A stretch of DNA of 64,000 bases from Rhizobium oryziradicis. Lineage in GTDB: Bacteria > Pseudomonadota > Alphaproteobacteria > Rhizobiales > Rhizobiaceae. Below are positions 1-8,698 of the stretch, piece after piece (position 1 is the stretch's first letter; every line of letters starts with the position of its first letter). The stretch lies in NCBI RefSeq assembly GCF_001939045.1, contig NZ_MKIM01000026.1:62001-126000 (forward strand). The letters run 5' to 3'. Position numbers and translations under genes: made by a program. The notes under the pieces are model-generated. The model was not told the DNA's origin. It saw only the letters and a program-made list of their open reading frames with translations, and did no database searches.

Positions 1-2
1 AT

Positions 3-386
3 TCGCCTTGGGAAGGGCTGGAAATCAAGTTTCAGGGTACCAAGGGTGATATCACCCACCGTCATGTGGAAGTGCATGGCGTGTTTGGCGGCGAGCGGGC
101 GCACGCGGATGAAGAGGCGGTCACAACAGAGTTGCATCTGGCGGGCGAGCATCCGCGCATGCTGGATGTGCCGAAAGCCAAAGGCCATCACGGCGGTGCC
201 GATCCGGTGATGCTAGGCTATATTTTTGCACCCGATACAATGGAACCGGATCGATACAACCGCGCCTCAGATCATATCGCGGGCGCATGGTCGATCCTCA
301 CGGGCATTGCCGCCAATGCGTCGATTGAGACCGGCTCTTTGGTCAATATTCAATCCATGCTGCGCGCCCGCGACATCAAATTGTAA
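3..386 (+). CDS. Gfo/Idh/MocA-family oxidoreductase, C-terminal part (5' end outside window)
   Basis: The frame is open from the first bases of the window to a TAA at 384-386, so only about 127 C-terminal residues are visible. The end of the product, with a GGADPVML segment followed by an AG-x-LTGIAAN helix and a final ML-x-R-x-RDI tail, resembles the C-terminal domain of Gfo/Idh/MocA dehydrogenases, which oxidise sugars, inositols or related polyols with NAD(P). The Rossmann domain is not in view, so the assignment rests on the C-terminus and on the two family members that follow 8 bp downstream in the same direction. Substrate unknown. Confidence 0.65.
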   Translation, partial: SPWEGLEIKFQGTKGDITHRHVEVHGVFGGERAHADEEAVTTELHLAGEHPRMLDVPKAKGHHGGADPVMLGYIFAPDTMEPDRYNRASDHIAGAWSILTGIAANASIETGSLVNIQSMLRARDIKL

Positions 387-394
387 GGTGAAAG

Positions 395-1420
395 ATGATG
401 ACCTCACATCTGCGCATTGGCGTGATCGGCATTGATCACAACCATGTTTACGGCATGGTAAACGGCCTGCTCGCCGTGGGTGCCGAATTGATCGGCTGGG
501 CCACCAGCGATGACACACCGGCTCAAGTTCGCAAAATTTTTGCTGAAAGCTATGGCAATGCACCCGAAAAGCCAGCTCAAGCGCTGCTGGACGATGAGAG
601 CGTTTCGCTGATCATCTGCTCTGGCATCAATAGCGAGAGGGCCGATACCGCCATTTCCGCTATGCTGCATGGCAAGGATGCGCTGGTTGATAAGCCAGGA
701 TGTACCACGCTCCCGCAATTGGTCAGAATTAAAGAAACGGTGCGCAAAACGGGTCGCCGCTGGACCGTGTGCTTTTCAGAGCGGCTGGCGATTGAGAGTG
801 TGACCGTTGCAGACCGGCTGATTGCAGAAGGGCGCATTGGCAAAGTGGTGCACACCACCGGCCTTGGACCCCATCGGCGCAATAGCCATTTGCGACCAGA
901 CTGGTTTTGGGACCGGGAGCGCACCGGCGGCATTCTCAACGACATCTGCGCCCATCAATTTGATCAGTTTTTGCATTTTACCGCATCAACCGAGGCCCGG
1001 GTGGTCTCGGCCCATGTCGGCAATGTCGCCAATGCCGACCGCCCCGGTTTTCAGGATTTTGGCGAGGTCTTGCTGGAAGGCAATGGCGGGCGCGGCTACG
1101 CCCGTGTGGATTGGCTCACCCCAGACGGGCTGCCCACATGGGGCGATGGCCGCATCACCATCCTCGGAACCGAGGGCTATCTTGAAATGCGCAAATACAT
1201 TGATATTGGCGGTGAGCCCGGAGAGGACCATGTGTTTGTGGTGGATGGCAAAGGCGTCGAGCGCTTCCATGCGAAGGGCGCTGGCACACCATTTTTTGCA
1301 AACCTTGCCCATGATGTTGAAGCCCGCAGCGAAACTGCCATGACCCAGGCCCACGCATTTTTAGCCACAGAATTATCGCTCCAGGCCCAGATCATCGCGG
1401 AAAAGGACATCAACCAATGA
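395..1420 (+). CDS. Gfo/Idh/MocA-family oxidoreductase
   Basis: A 341-residue protein of normal length for the family. The N-terminal nucleotide-binding fold starts with GVIGIDHNH at residues 9-17, a loose version of the usual glycine-rich loop, and DKP at 99-101 matches the conserved (E/D)KP whose lysine contacts cofactor and substrate. HQFDQ near residue 187 supplies the downstream histidine region typical of the substrate-binding domain. The start is preceded by AAGGTGAAAG. The stop overlaps the next start (ATGA), so the three oxidoreductases are probably one transcript acting on the same polyol or sugar-like compound. The true substrate cannot be read from sequence. Confidence 0.85.
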   Translation: MMTSHLRIGVIGIDHNHVYGMVNGLLAVGAELIGWATSDDTPAQVRKIFAESYGNAPEKPAQALLDDESVSLIICSGINSERADTAISAMLHGKDALVDKPGCTTLPQLVRIKETVRKTGRRWTVCFSERLAIESVTVADRLIAEGRIGKVVHTTGLGPHRRNSHLRPDWFWDRERTGGILNDICAHQFDQFLHFTASTEARVVSAHVGNVANADRPGFQDFGEVLLEGNGGRGYARVDWLTPDGLPTWGDGRITILGTEGYLEMRKYIDIGGEPGEDHVFVVDGKGVERFHAKGAGTPFFANLAHDVEARSETAMTQAHAFLATELSLQAQIIAEKDINQ

Positions 1421-2502
1421 GCAAGCGTATTCGTGTCGCCGTGTTGGGCGCAGGCATTGGCCGAGATCACTTGTCCGCCTACGCCCGCTTAAGTGACCTT
1501 TTTGAGGTGGTCTATGTCTGCGACCTCAATGCGGAAAAGGCCGAAGCCGGGGCCAGCCTGGCGCCCGGCAGCCGAGCAATTGCCAATGTCTCTGAGGTTT
1601 TGGGTGATGCGTCCATTGATCTGGTGGATATTTGCCTGCCGCCGCATCTTCACGCCTCAATGAGCATTGATGCCCTGAATGCGGGCAAGCATGTGGTGTG
1701 CGAAAAGCCGATCGCCGGATCCCTGGACGAGGTGCGCGCTATGAAACATGCGGCGCAACAGGCCGGGAAAGAAGTCTTTCCCGTTTTTCAATATCGCTAT
1801 GGCGCAGGCTACCGCGCCGCTCATGCTTTGAACCAGCAAGGCTTGCTCGGGAAGCCTTATGTGCTCTCACTGGAGACCCATTGGCAGAGGGGAGCCGATT
1901 ATTATGCCGAGCGCTGGCGCGGAAGCTGGAAAGGCGAATTGGGCGGGGCCATTGTCAGCCACGCCATCCACGCCCACAATCTCATAGCGCTTCTGGCAGG
2001 CGACATTACCGAAGTTGCCGCTTTCATCGACACACGGGTGAACCCGATTGAAACAGAAGATTGCGCCGCCATCAGCATGCGCACATCGCAAGGCGCATTG
2101 GTAACCTCATCCATCACCTTGGGAGCGGCGGGCAGCAAATCGCGTTTTCGTGCGTGTTTTGAGCATGTTACCATCACATCCAGCACCGAGCCATATCATG
2201 TTGGTGCGGGCCCCTGGGTTTTCGAGGCAACCGATCCCGGCAAACAGGCCGACCTGGACAAAATCCTCGCAGCCGTTCCCGACGTCGCACCGCGCTTTGT
2301 CGGCCAACTGAGCGATATCCATGCGCATCTCACCGGACAAGCGACGCTTTATTTGCCGACGTTTGCGGAAGGAGAAAAATCAATAGAATTGATCACAGCA
2401 CTCTATGATTCCGCCCAAAACCGCCGGATAACCAATCTCCCACTGGCAGAAGACCACCCACTGAGACAAGGCTGGCAGGCGGATTTGAGCGGCCGTGGTT
2501 GA
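1417..2502 (+). CDS. Gfo/Idh/MocA-family oxidoreductase
   Basis: A 361-residue NAD(P)-dependent dehydrogenase. GAGIGRDH at residues 11-18 is the dinucleotide loop, EKP at 96-98 is the family signature, and a HAIHAHN segment near residue 187 fits the catalytic histidine region. The start codon overlaps the preceding stop by four bases, which supports translational coupling. Together with its two upstream relatives it forms an oxidoreductase trio like those in rhizobial inositol or rare-sugar operons; the transporter and regulator that would name the substrate lie outside the window. No terminator hairpin with a T-tract is visible before the repeat that follows. Confidence 0.85.
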   Translation: MSKRIRVAVLGAGIGRDHLSAYARLSDLFEVVYVCDLNAEKAEAGASLAPGSRAIANVSEVLGDASIDLVDICLPPHLHASMSIDALNAGKHVVCEKPIAGSLDEVRAMKHAAQQAGKEVFPVFQYRYGAGYRAAHALNQQGLLGKPYVLSLETHWQRGADYYAERWRGSWKGELGGAIVSHAIHAHNLIALLAGDITEVAAFIDTRVNPIETEDCAAISMRTSQGALVTSSITLGAAGSKSRFRACFEHVTITSSTEPYHVGAGPWVFEATDPGKQADLDKILAAVPDVAPRFVGQLSDIHAHLTGQATLYLPTFAEGEKSIELITALYDSAQNRRITNLPLAEDHPLRQGWQADLSGRG

Positions 2503-2508
2503 TTTCAA

Positions 2509-2600
2509 AGGCCGTCACGACAGCTTTGGTCCGAAAACGGGAAACCGATTTTTCGAGTGGATCCGATGCATTACAAAAACTGAGAGCATCGTGTTGTGTC
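2509..2600. repeat. Extragenic repeat-like segment with inverted purine/pyrimidine arms
   Basis: Directly after the oxidoreductase operon lies a stretch containing CCGAAAACGGGAAACCGATT and TTTTTCGAG, followed by an AGAGCATCGTG motif. This layout resembles short extragenic repeats common in Hyphomicrobiales genomes. A related sequence (AATCCGGTTTTCCCGAAG) occurs near 59565-59585. No coding sequence is supported. The family name is not certain; a genome-wide self-comparison would settle it. Confidence 0.4.
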
Positions 2601-2630
2601 CCATCCCGATACACGACGCAAAGGTGTTTC

Positions 2631-3056
2631 GGCGCGACCAACAATGCCCGCATCCAGTTCCCTGATCTTGATCGATTTCGGGTTGTCGGTGGTAGTGCCC
2701 AGAATGCCTGTGCCATCCTTGAACTTGATCAGACCCTGATTTTACAGCACACGCAGCGCACGGCCTTCATTGGAAGGGTCATTGGGAACGCCGATCTGGA
2801 CACTTTTGTGCAGATCGACAACAGCCTTGTATTTCATGATGTAAATGCCGATTGGCCAAACCCCGATGTAGCCAACAGGCGTGATGTGATCGCCTCCAGC
2901 CGGATCCATCACTGGCCCGTGTGAGACGATCACGCCCTGTTCGAGTAGATCATCGAGAAAAGCACCGTGCCCCGCCATCCATGCTTTCTCGTCGGCGCTC
3001 ATCGTCGCTAGAAAATCATCCCGTGGGGGAATGTATTTGCAGAGGTAATATTTCAC
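2631..3056 (-). pseudogene. Chimeric pseudogene: YCII-domain N-terminus joined to a MetQ/NlpA-lipoprotein fragment
   Basis: Reading from a GTG at 3056, preceded by GGAG eight bases upstream, the first ~55 residues (KYYLCKYIPPR ... GPVMDPAGG) match YCII-related small proteins. At about position 2892 the frame passes without a break into a piece of a methionine/NLPA-type ABC substrate-binding lipoprotein: GVPNDPSNEGRALRVL, then a TAA at 2742-2744, then NQGLIKFKDGTGILGTT and RELDAGIVGRA up to about 2631. The stop sits where relatives usually carry a polar residue such as glutamine, so CAA to TAA is the simplest change. Both halves are incomplete. This is a deletion or recombination scar; the short fusion ORF is unlikely to be functional. 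Confidence 0.75.
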
Positions 3057-3152
3057 GGCGGTTGCTCCGTTTGTTGAGGAAAAAGGCAATGCTCAGGCGG
3101 CCTTTGAAACGCTCTTCAGGATCGAGCCTTCGAACATTTTCGGCGCGTAGCT

Positions 3153-4128
3153 TTGCAAGAACAGAAACATGCCGACCATTTTGCCGACGGGATTGCTGAA
3201 CTTAGGCTCCTTGGCGTTGACCAGGTCCGCCTCAATTCTTTGGACTTCTCCAAGCTTTGGCTAGCCATCGAAGCCGAGGCCAGAACGCTGGACGCAGCGT
3301 TGCCAGCTCCGCTACGAATTGCCAAGGTTATGACCAGCGACTGGTTTGATCCGGAACTGTTTGCCGCCCTGTGCGGCGCCAACCTCGGCAACGCCATCGA
3401 GCGCATGGCAAAATACATGCGTCTGATTGCCCCGATGGCCGTCAAGGTCGAGCGCCGTCCGACGCGGGCAATGGTGACCATTGACTTTTCTGGATCAGAC
3501 CAAGACGCCGCCTGACGTGTTTCTGGCATTCAAACTTGTGTTCTTCGTGCAACTCGGCCGGCTTGCCAGACGCACCGCAATCAAGCCGCTCAAAGTCGCA
3601 TGGCCTGGAGCGGCTGACCTGCCGAAGCCGGATGCGGAATTGTACGCGGAGTTTTTCGGCATCTCCGTCGTGGAGACACCGTTAGCGACGTTGGTGTTTA
3701 ACACGGCGGATTTTGATCGGCCCTTCCTCACAGAGAACCACAAAATCTGGCTGTTTTTCGAGCCGGCCTTGCGGCAACGGCTGACGGATCTTGACCGAAC
3801 CGCAAGCATGGTCGAACGTGTCAGGAGTGCCTTGCTAGAAGCCTTGCCCGCCGGTGAGGTGTCGATGAAGGCCATCGGCAAGAAGCTGGGCACCGGCACA
3901 CGCACACTCCAGCTGCGACTGCAGGAGGAGGGAACCTCATTCCAGCAAACTCTCGATGCTGTCCGCTTTGCCCTTGCCGATCATTACTTGCGCAAGACAA
4001 TGATGTCGAGCGCTGAGATCGCGCTGTTGCTCGGCTTTGAAGATGCAAATTCCTTTGTGCGCGCTTTTCGAGGATGGACGGGTACCACACCACAGTCTGT
4101 TCGTCGCCAAGGTGAGGCAAGTCAATAA
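3153..4128 (+). pseudogene. AraC-family regulator with N-terminal arabinose-binding-type domain, frameshifted
   Basis: Two overlapping frames together give one AraC-type protein. The first (from a TTG at 3153 to TGA at 3515) carries the start of an Arabinose_bd-like domain; the second (in frame from about 3490 to 4128) continues it from TPPDVFLAFKLVF and ends with a double helix-turn-helix domain (MSSAEIALLLGFEDANSF, FRGWTGTTPQ). Relatives read straight across the junction near 3490-3505, so a single-base indel there splits the gene. The N-terminus also looks short and has no good ribosome site. It faces away from the YCII gene and may once have regulated it. A sequencing error is possible and would restore the regulator. 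Confidence 0.7.
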
Positions 4129-4341
4129 TTCAGCCTTTCTGGCGACCCGCGCGGGTTTGTACTAAAGGGCACCTGCCAACCGCGTTCATCTGCTTAAAGC
4201 TTCATTTATGGCTCTGCTTTGGGTCGTTTCTTGAAACATAGCCGTGCGCCGGGTTGCCGCCGAGCCTTGCTCAGAGAGCCTCTCCCAGGCTTCGATCTTT
4301 TCCTCAAAGCGGGCATAGATCAGGCAGACCCTCTTATGCTC

Positions 4342-4896
4342 CTAGCCAACATTTGCATCGATCCATGCCCGCGTCTGCTCAAGAACCTCCCCCGAAAATT
4401 CAGGATCATCGACAGCCCGCGCCAGAATGACGGCTCCAACCATGGCGGCCCAGCTACCAATTGCTGCACGGCGTTTGCCGGATGCGTCTTGGTCTGGCAG
4501 GGCATCCTCGATACGTGCGATCTGAGCGCGGAGTCCTTCGGTCATCGCGGCTTTTGCAGCAGGTGTCTGGTGGCGAATAGCGGCGGCCAAACTCGAGATT
4601 GGACATCCATTGCCGGGATTGTCCCGGTGGCGCGGTGCCAGATAGGATCGGACGAAATCGCTGAACGTGCCGTCTCCAAAACTATCTGCTGCCAGCGCGT
4701 GCGCCAGCGTCTGCGCCACCAGATCGTCTTTTGAGGTGAAGTGGCCATAAAAGCCGCCATGGGTCATGCCGGCTGCCTTCATGACCTCCGCGACGCTGAC
4801 CGCATCGAACCCCTTATCCTTAAACAAGCGGCTGGCGACGTCCAGGATCCGGCGGCGGTTTTCCGCCATCTGTTCTCTGCTGACTTTCATTTTCAA
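4342..4896 (-). CDS. TetR/AcrR-family transcriptional regulator
   Basis: A 184-residue repressor with an N-terminal TetR DNA-binding domain (RRRILDVASRLF at residues 14-25, then MKAAGMTHGGFYGHF as recognition helix, residues ~39-53) and a ligand domain like that of YxaF/LmrA-type regulators (NPGNGCPISSLAA). GGAG lies ten bases before the ATG. It is divergent from the SDR gene at 5004, and the shared 107-bp gap holds two strong dyads, so autoregulation and control of the SDR/OYE/SDR genes are likely. Its inducer is probably an electrophile or quinone-like compound, inferred from the target enzymes. About 55 coding-like codons continue in frame past the stop toward 4190. Confidence 0.88.
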   Translation of the reverse strand: MKMKVSREQMAENRRRILDVASRLFKDKGFDAVSVAEVMKAAGMTHGGFYGHFTSKDDLVAQTLAHALAADSFGDGTFSDFVRSYLAPRHRDNPGNGCPISSLAAAIRHQTPAAKAAMTEGLRAQIARIEDALPDQDASGKRRAAIGSWAAMVGAVILARAVDDPEFSGEVLEQTRAWIDANVG

Positions 4897-4925
4897 AATT
4901 CTCCGAGATGGCCATTGACATTTAC

Positions 4926-4939
4926 ATGATGGCCATCAT
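4926..4939. promoter_or_regulatory. Perfect 14-bp palindrome, probable TetR operator
   Basis: ATGATGGCCATCAT is its own reverse complement and sits between the divergent TetR and SDR genes. A further half-copy GATGGCCAT lies at 4907-4915, nearer the regulator start. Palindromes of this size between a TetR gene and its divergent target are the usual operator arrangement. Confidence 0.55.
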
Positions 4940-4951
4940 ATTTAAATCCAA

Positions 4952-4969
4952 TCATGATGATTATCATGA
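4952..4969. promoter_or_regulatory. Second dyad (TCATGAT-N4-ATCATGA) in the TetR/SDR gap
   Basis: Seven-base perfect arms separated by GATT, 35 bp upstream of the SDR start. It shares the ATGAT/ATCAT half-site with the palindrome at 4926, so it may be a second operator for the same repressor. Confidence 0.45.
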
Positions 4970-5003
4970 ATATAGAATCCACCGTAGAAAAGAGCAATCC
5001 AAA

Positions 5004-5792
5004 ATGAGTCAGATTCCTTCAGTCCTGATCACCGGTGCTTCCACAGGCATTGGCGCAACCTATGCCGAACGCTTTGCGCGCCGCGGCCATGATCTGGTGC
5101 TGGTCGCCAGAGATGTTGTCCGCATGGAGGCGCTTGCGAGCCGTCTGCGCGAAGAAACAGGTGTGACGATCGACATCCTGCCTGCCGATCTCACCAAGGC
5201 TGAGGATCTTGCCAAGGTCGAAGCCAAGCTGCGCGACGACGCCCGCATCGGCATCCTCGTCAACAATGCTGGAACGGCGATTGGCAAAAGCTTCATTGAG
5301 CAGAGCGTCGAAGACATGACTCGGCTCGTGGCGCTCAACGCGACAGCACTCGTCCGGCTTTCCGCCGCTATCGCTCCGCGTCTTGCCAATGCAGGCGAAG
5401 GCGCGATCGTCAATATCGGTTCCGTCGTTGGACTTGCTCCAGAATTCGGGATGTCCGTCTATGGCGCGACCAAGGCCTTCGTGCTGTTTCTGTCTCAGGG
5501 GCTTGCACTCGAACTTGGACCCAAGGGCGTTTACATTCAGGCCGTGCTTCCCGCCACAACCCGCACCGAGATCTGGGATCATGTTGGCACTGACGTGAAC
5601 GCCATGAGCAATGTCATGGAAGTCGGCGATCTGGTGGATGCAGCCCTGGTCGGCTTCGACCGACGCGAACCGGTGACAATCCCGCCTCTGCACGACGGCG
5701 GCCAGTGGGACGCGGCCGATGGCGCGCGCAAAGCCATGCTCGGCAATCTCGTCAATGCGCTTCCTGCTGAGCGCTATCGCACGCAGGCGTAA
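5004..5792 (+). CDS. SDR-family NAD(P)-dependent oxidoreductase
   Basis: A 262-residue classical short-chain dehydrogenase: TGASTGIG cofactor loop at residues 10-17, NNAG at 87-90, and catalytic Ser140, Tyr153 and Lys157 (YGATK). The frame is open upstream to 4908, but the ATG at 5004 gives the normal N-terminus and leaves the operator-like dyads outside the gene. It starts a co-directional set with an Old Yellow Enzyme and another SDR, under a divergent TetR repressor. The set suggests reduction of carbonyls and activated alkenes, i.e. defence against reactive electrophiles. Substrate unknown. Confidence 0.88.
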   Translation: MSQIPSVLITGASTGIGATYAERFARRGHDLVLVARDVVRMEALASRLREETGVTIDILPADLTKAEDLAKVEAKLRDDARIGILVNNAGTAIGKSFIEQSVEDMTRLVALNATALVRLSAAIAPRLANAGEGAIVNIGSVVGLAPEFGMSVYGATKAFVLFLSQGLALELGPKGVYIQAVLPATTRTEIWDHVGTDVNAMSNVMEVGDLVDAALVGFDRREPVTIPPLHDGGQWDAADGARKAMLGNLVNALPAERYRTQA

Positions 5793-5847
5793 GCTTTCCG
5801 AAGTCGGTGACCCCACGCCGATCCAGAGACAATATCATAGGTATATC

Positions 5848-6927
5848 ATGACCAAGACCACACTCTTCGAATCCGCCAGCCTCGGCGCAATCACGCTTGC
5901 AAACCGTATCGTCATGGCACCGCTCACCCGCAATCGCGCTGGTGCTGGCTTCGTGCCCGGCGAGCTGACCGCCGAATACTATGCGCAGCGGGCTTCGGCC
6001 GGACTGATCATTTCCGAAGCCACCCAGATTTCCCAACAGGGACAGGGCTATCAGGACACGCCCGGCATCTATACCCAGGAACAGATCGACGGCTGGAAAA
6101 AAGTGACCGCCGCCGTGCATGAGAATGGTGGACGGATCGTCTTGCAGCTCTGGCATGTTGGGCGCATCAGCCATGTCGACCTTCAGCCGAATGGTGGCGC
6201 ACCCGTCGCGCCATCCGCAATCCGGGCGGAGGTCAAAACATTCGTCAACAACGGCTTCGTTGATGTTTCGGAACCTCGTGCTCTCGAGCTGGAAGAACTC
6301 GCTGGCATCGTCAACGATTTCCGCAAGGCTGCCGCCAATGCCATCGAGGCCGGTTTCGATGGTGTCGAAGTTCACGGGGCCAACGGCTATCTGCTCGAGC
6401 AGTTCGCCAAGGACGGCGCCAATGTCCGCACCGATGCCTATGGCGGCTCGGTGGAAAACCGCGCGCGCCTGATGCTGGAGGTCACCGCTGCGGTGGCGCA
6501 GGAAATCGGGCCAGAGCGCACTGGCATCCGGATTTCGCCGGTCTCGCCAGCCAACGGCATTTCGTGCAGCGACCCACAGCCGCAGTACGACTATATCGTC
6601 GACCAACTTGAAGCCCTTGGCATTGCCTATATTCACGTCGTTGAGGGCGCGACCGCAGGGCCTCGTGACGTTGCCCCCTTCGATTACAGCTCGCTGCGCC
6701 GCCGCTTCTCCAAGACCTACATTGCCAACAATGGCTTTGATCTTGAGCTGGCAACGTCGCATGTCACTGAGGGCAAGGCGGATCTCATCGCATTCGGTCG
6801 TCCGTTCATCGCCAACCCGGATCTGGTGGAACGGTTGCAGAGCGGTGCGCCGCTGGCAGAGGTCAACTCTGCGACAATCTTCGGCGGCGGAGCTGAGGGC
6901 TACACGGATTATCCCCGCTTCAACTAA
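5848..6927 (+). CDS. Alkene reductase of the Old Yellow Enzyme family
   Basis: A 359-residue FMN-dependent ene-reductase related to N-ethylmaleimide reductase (NemA). LQLWHVGR at ~99-106 belongs to the FMN barrel, and the catalytic motif HGANGY gives His176 and Asn179 for substrate binding and Tyr181 as proton donor. RPFIANPDLVERL near the C-terminus is typical of the family. The ATG at 5848 is chosen because it begins the conserved LFESASLG strand; the open frame extends upstream into the preceding SDR. It reduces alpha,beta-unsaturated carbonyls, nitro compounds or maleimides with NADPH. Its place after a TetR-controlled SDR fits an electrophile-detoxification operon. Confidence 0.92.
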   Translation: MTKTTLFESASLGAITLANRIVMAPLTRNRAGAGFVPGELTAEYYAQRASAGLIISEATQISQQGQGYQDTPGIYTQEQIDGWKKVTAAVHENGGRIVLQLWHVGRISHVDLQPNGGAPVAPSAIRAEVKTFVNNGFVDVSEPRALELEELAGIVNDFRKAAANAIEAGFDGVEVHGANGYLLEQFAKDGANVRTDAYGGSVENRARLMLEVTAAVAQEIGPERTGIRISPVSPANGISCSDPQPQYDYIVDQLEALGIAYIHVVEGATAGPRDVAPFDYSSLRRRFSKTYIANNGFDLELATSHVTEGKADLIAFGRPFIANPDLVERLQSGAPLAEVNSATIFGGGAEGYTDYPRFN

Positions 6928-6952
6928 GCGTCCGGCAGTTGAAACATTAGGT

Positions 6953-6984
6953 GCCGCATTTCGGTGCGGCCCTCAATCATTGAG
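6953..6984. promoter_or_regulatory. Two adjacent inverted repeats between the OYE and second SDR gene
   Basis: GCCGCA-N6-TGCGGC (6953-6970) is followed at once by CTCAAT-C-ATTGAG (6972-6984). The first could fold as an RNA hairpin but has no T-tract; the second looks like a small operator. Either attenuation or independent control of the SDR at 7052 is possible. No function is proven. Confidence 0.3.
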
Positions 6985-7051
6985 TGATCATCAAAACCTA
7001 ACAATCAACGACAGCGCGCCCAATGTTGCGCGCCAGATCGAGAGCAAAGCT

Positions 7052-7876
7052 ATGGCAAACTCTACATCCAAAGGACAGAAAACTGCATTCATAACCGGTG
7101 CGTCCAGCGGCATTGGCAAAGCGGCAGCCTTGGCGCTCAGCCGGGCGGGCTACCGGGTGATCGGCACCAGCCGCAAGGCGGCACCCGGCGAGGTCCGCGC
7201 CGGCATCCGCATGGTCGCCTGCGACGTAACATCGGACGATTCCGTGGCCGCGGCCGTGGCGCTTGCCCATGCCGAACTCGGTCGCATCGACCTGCTCGTC
7301 AACAATGCCGGCTATGCCATCTCTGGTGCCGCAGAGGAAAGCTCAATCGAGCAGGTTCGCGCACTGTTCGACACCAATTTCCTGGGCGTCGTTCGGGTCA
7401 CGAACGAGGTCTTGCCGATCATGCGCAAGCAGGGCCATGGGCGAATCCTCAACATCGGCTCGGTCGTGGGTCTCATTCCCGGCCCCTTCGGTGCCCACTA
7501 TACGGCGAGCAAGCACGCCATTGAAGGCTACTCCGAATCCTTGGACCATGAGGTGCGGCCATTCGGCATCCATGTCGCGGTGATCGAGCCATGGGCGACA
7601 AAGACGTCTATCGAAGCCAATTCCCCGCAGGGCGATCGTCCCGTTACAGCCTATCGCGAGACATTCGCCCGGTATCAGGCCGCGTTCGCGAAAGCCATGG
7701 CAGGCGGCGACACGGCGGATGATGTTGCCGTGACCATTCTTGCCGCAGCGCAAGCCAGAAAGCCAAAGCTCCGCTACCCCTCGGGCAAGGATGCCAGACA
7801 GACGGCGTTTGCCAGACGGTTTCTGCCACGCGCGCTGTTTGACCGCATCCTGCGCAAGCAGTTCAACATCGCCTGA
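7052..7876 (+). CDS. SDR-family oxidoreductase
   Basis: A 274-residue short-chain dehydrogenase with TGASSGIG at residues 15-22, NNAG at 84-87, Ser137, Tyr150 and Lys154 (YTASK). The C-terminal part is long and basic (RFLPRALFDRILRKQF), as in oxidoreductases acting on hydrophobic or retinol/steroid-like substrates. The open frame extends far upstream, but the ATG at 7052 gives the proper N-terminus. It probably belongs to the TetR-controlled set at 5004-7876, although the 124-bp gap with dyads may hold its own promoter. An IS remnant begins just after the stop. Confidence 0.85.
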   Translation: MANSTSKGQKTAFITGASSGIGKAAALALSRAGYRVIGTSRKAAPGEVRAGIRMVACDVTSDDSVAAAVALAHAELGRIDLLVNNAGYAISGAAEESSIEQVRALFDTNFLGVVRVTNEVLPIMRKQGHGRILNIGSVVGLIPGPFGAHYTASKHAIEGYSESLDHEVRPFGIHVAVIEPWATKTSIEANSPQGDRPVTAYRETFARYQAAFAKAMAGGDTADDVAVTILAAAQARKPKLRYPSGKDARQTAFARRFLPRALFDRILRKQFNIA

Positions 7877-7899
7877 TACCAAGGATCATTGAAAATCGG

Positions 7900-8587
7900 C
7901 GTGTCGCAAACATTTTTGCAGACAGCAACTACCTACTGGCAGCCGATGCTTTCATGCTTTGTTAGCCTTTTGGAGTCCTAAGAGGCGCGCAAGCAGATCG
8001 TTCTGGTCATTGACGGTCCAGCCACCTGAAAAGCCGAAGCCCTTGCGCAGCCAAAGCATCGTCTCGAAACCCGCGATGGTTCGCAGCGCCGTGTAGAAGA
8101 ACGGGAAGCCGCCGATTTTTGGCATGTTCTTCTTCACCCGGAAATGGTCACTCTCAATGCCATGCTGGAGATGCTTGGTCACGTCATGCACAGGGTTAGG
8201 ATGGAGAAGCCCCTGGTCAACCGACGTTTTGATCGTCGATGGGAAGGTATTGGCACCATCCGTGCCGATCTTGTTCGGTCCCAGCAGGGGCTCGTCCTTC
8301 AGCATCTTGTGGAAAAACCGCTTGGCTGCATCCAAATCGCGCTTCGCGGTCAGCAGAAAATCGACCGGATTTCCGCACTTGTCTATAGCCCAGTACAAAT
8401 AGCCATTTGCCGCGGATCTTGACGTAGGGCTCATCGACACGCACCGAGCCGCAATGTGCCCGACGAAACTGACGCAGCCGCTTTTCGGCAATGGCATTTA
8501 TAATCACGGGCTCGCGCCACAACTTTCGGAGCGGAATTTCTCTTCAGATCGTCAACATAGGGTTAAGCGCGAAAATTTGCGACAGAT
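7900..8587 (-). mobile_element. IS6-family insertion sequence remnant (copy 1), transposase broken
   Basis: Minus-strand frames at 8217-8522 and 7952-8497 together give most of an IS6-type DDE transposase (RLRQFRRAHCGSVRVDE, AIDKCGNPVDFLLTAKRD, GTDGANTFPS, IESDHFRVKKNMPKIGGF), but they are split by a frameshift near 8400 and lack the N-terminal helix-turn-helix. The segment is bordered by similar outer sequences, GTGTCGCAAAC at 7901 and its inverse TTTGCGACAG at 8576, taken as degenerate terminal repeats. A second, differently damaged copy lies at 41295-41861. The element separates the SDR genes from the ECF operon. Confidence 0.75.
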
Positions 8588-8634
8588 CCGACTATCCGGT
8601 CACCGCTACCTCGGAACTTTATTATCCATCCAGA

Positions 8635-8659
8635 GGATTAAAACCAGTACGGGGGTGTT
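8635..8659 (+). promoter_or_regulatory. Candidate ECF sigma promoter upstream of the YceI gene
   Basis: GGATTAAA, then 12 bases, then GTGTT, ending 39 bp before the YceI start codon. Exactly the same two blocks with the same 12-base spacing occur before the second gene of the locus (9296-9320). Since the locus encodes its own ECF sigma factor, these are best read as its -35 and -10 elements. Sequence coincidence is visible; sigma recognition is inferred. Confidence 0.55.
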
Positions 8660-8698
8660 TTGTTGATGCGATGACGTATCAACAAAGGAGCTATCGCC

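Noticed and set aside
2499..2924. A 141-residue plus-strand frame after the oxidoreductases
   Set aside because: It is antisense to the YCII/MetQ chimera, whose protein-level matches are clear.
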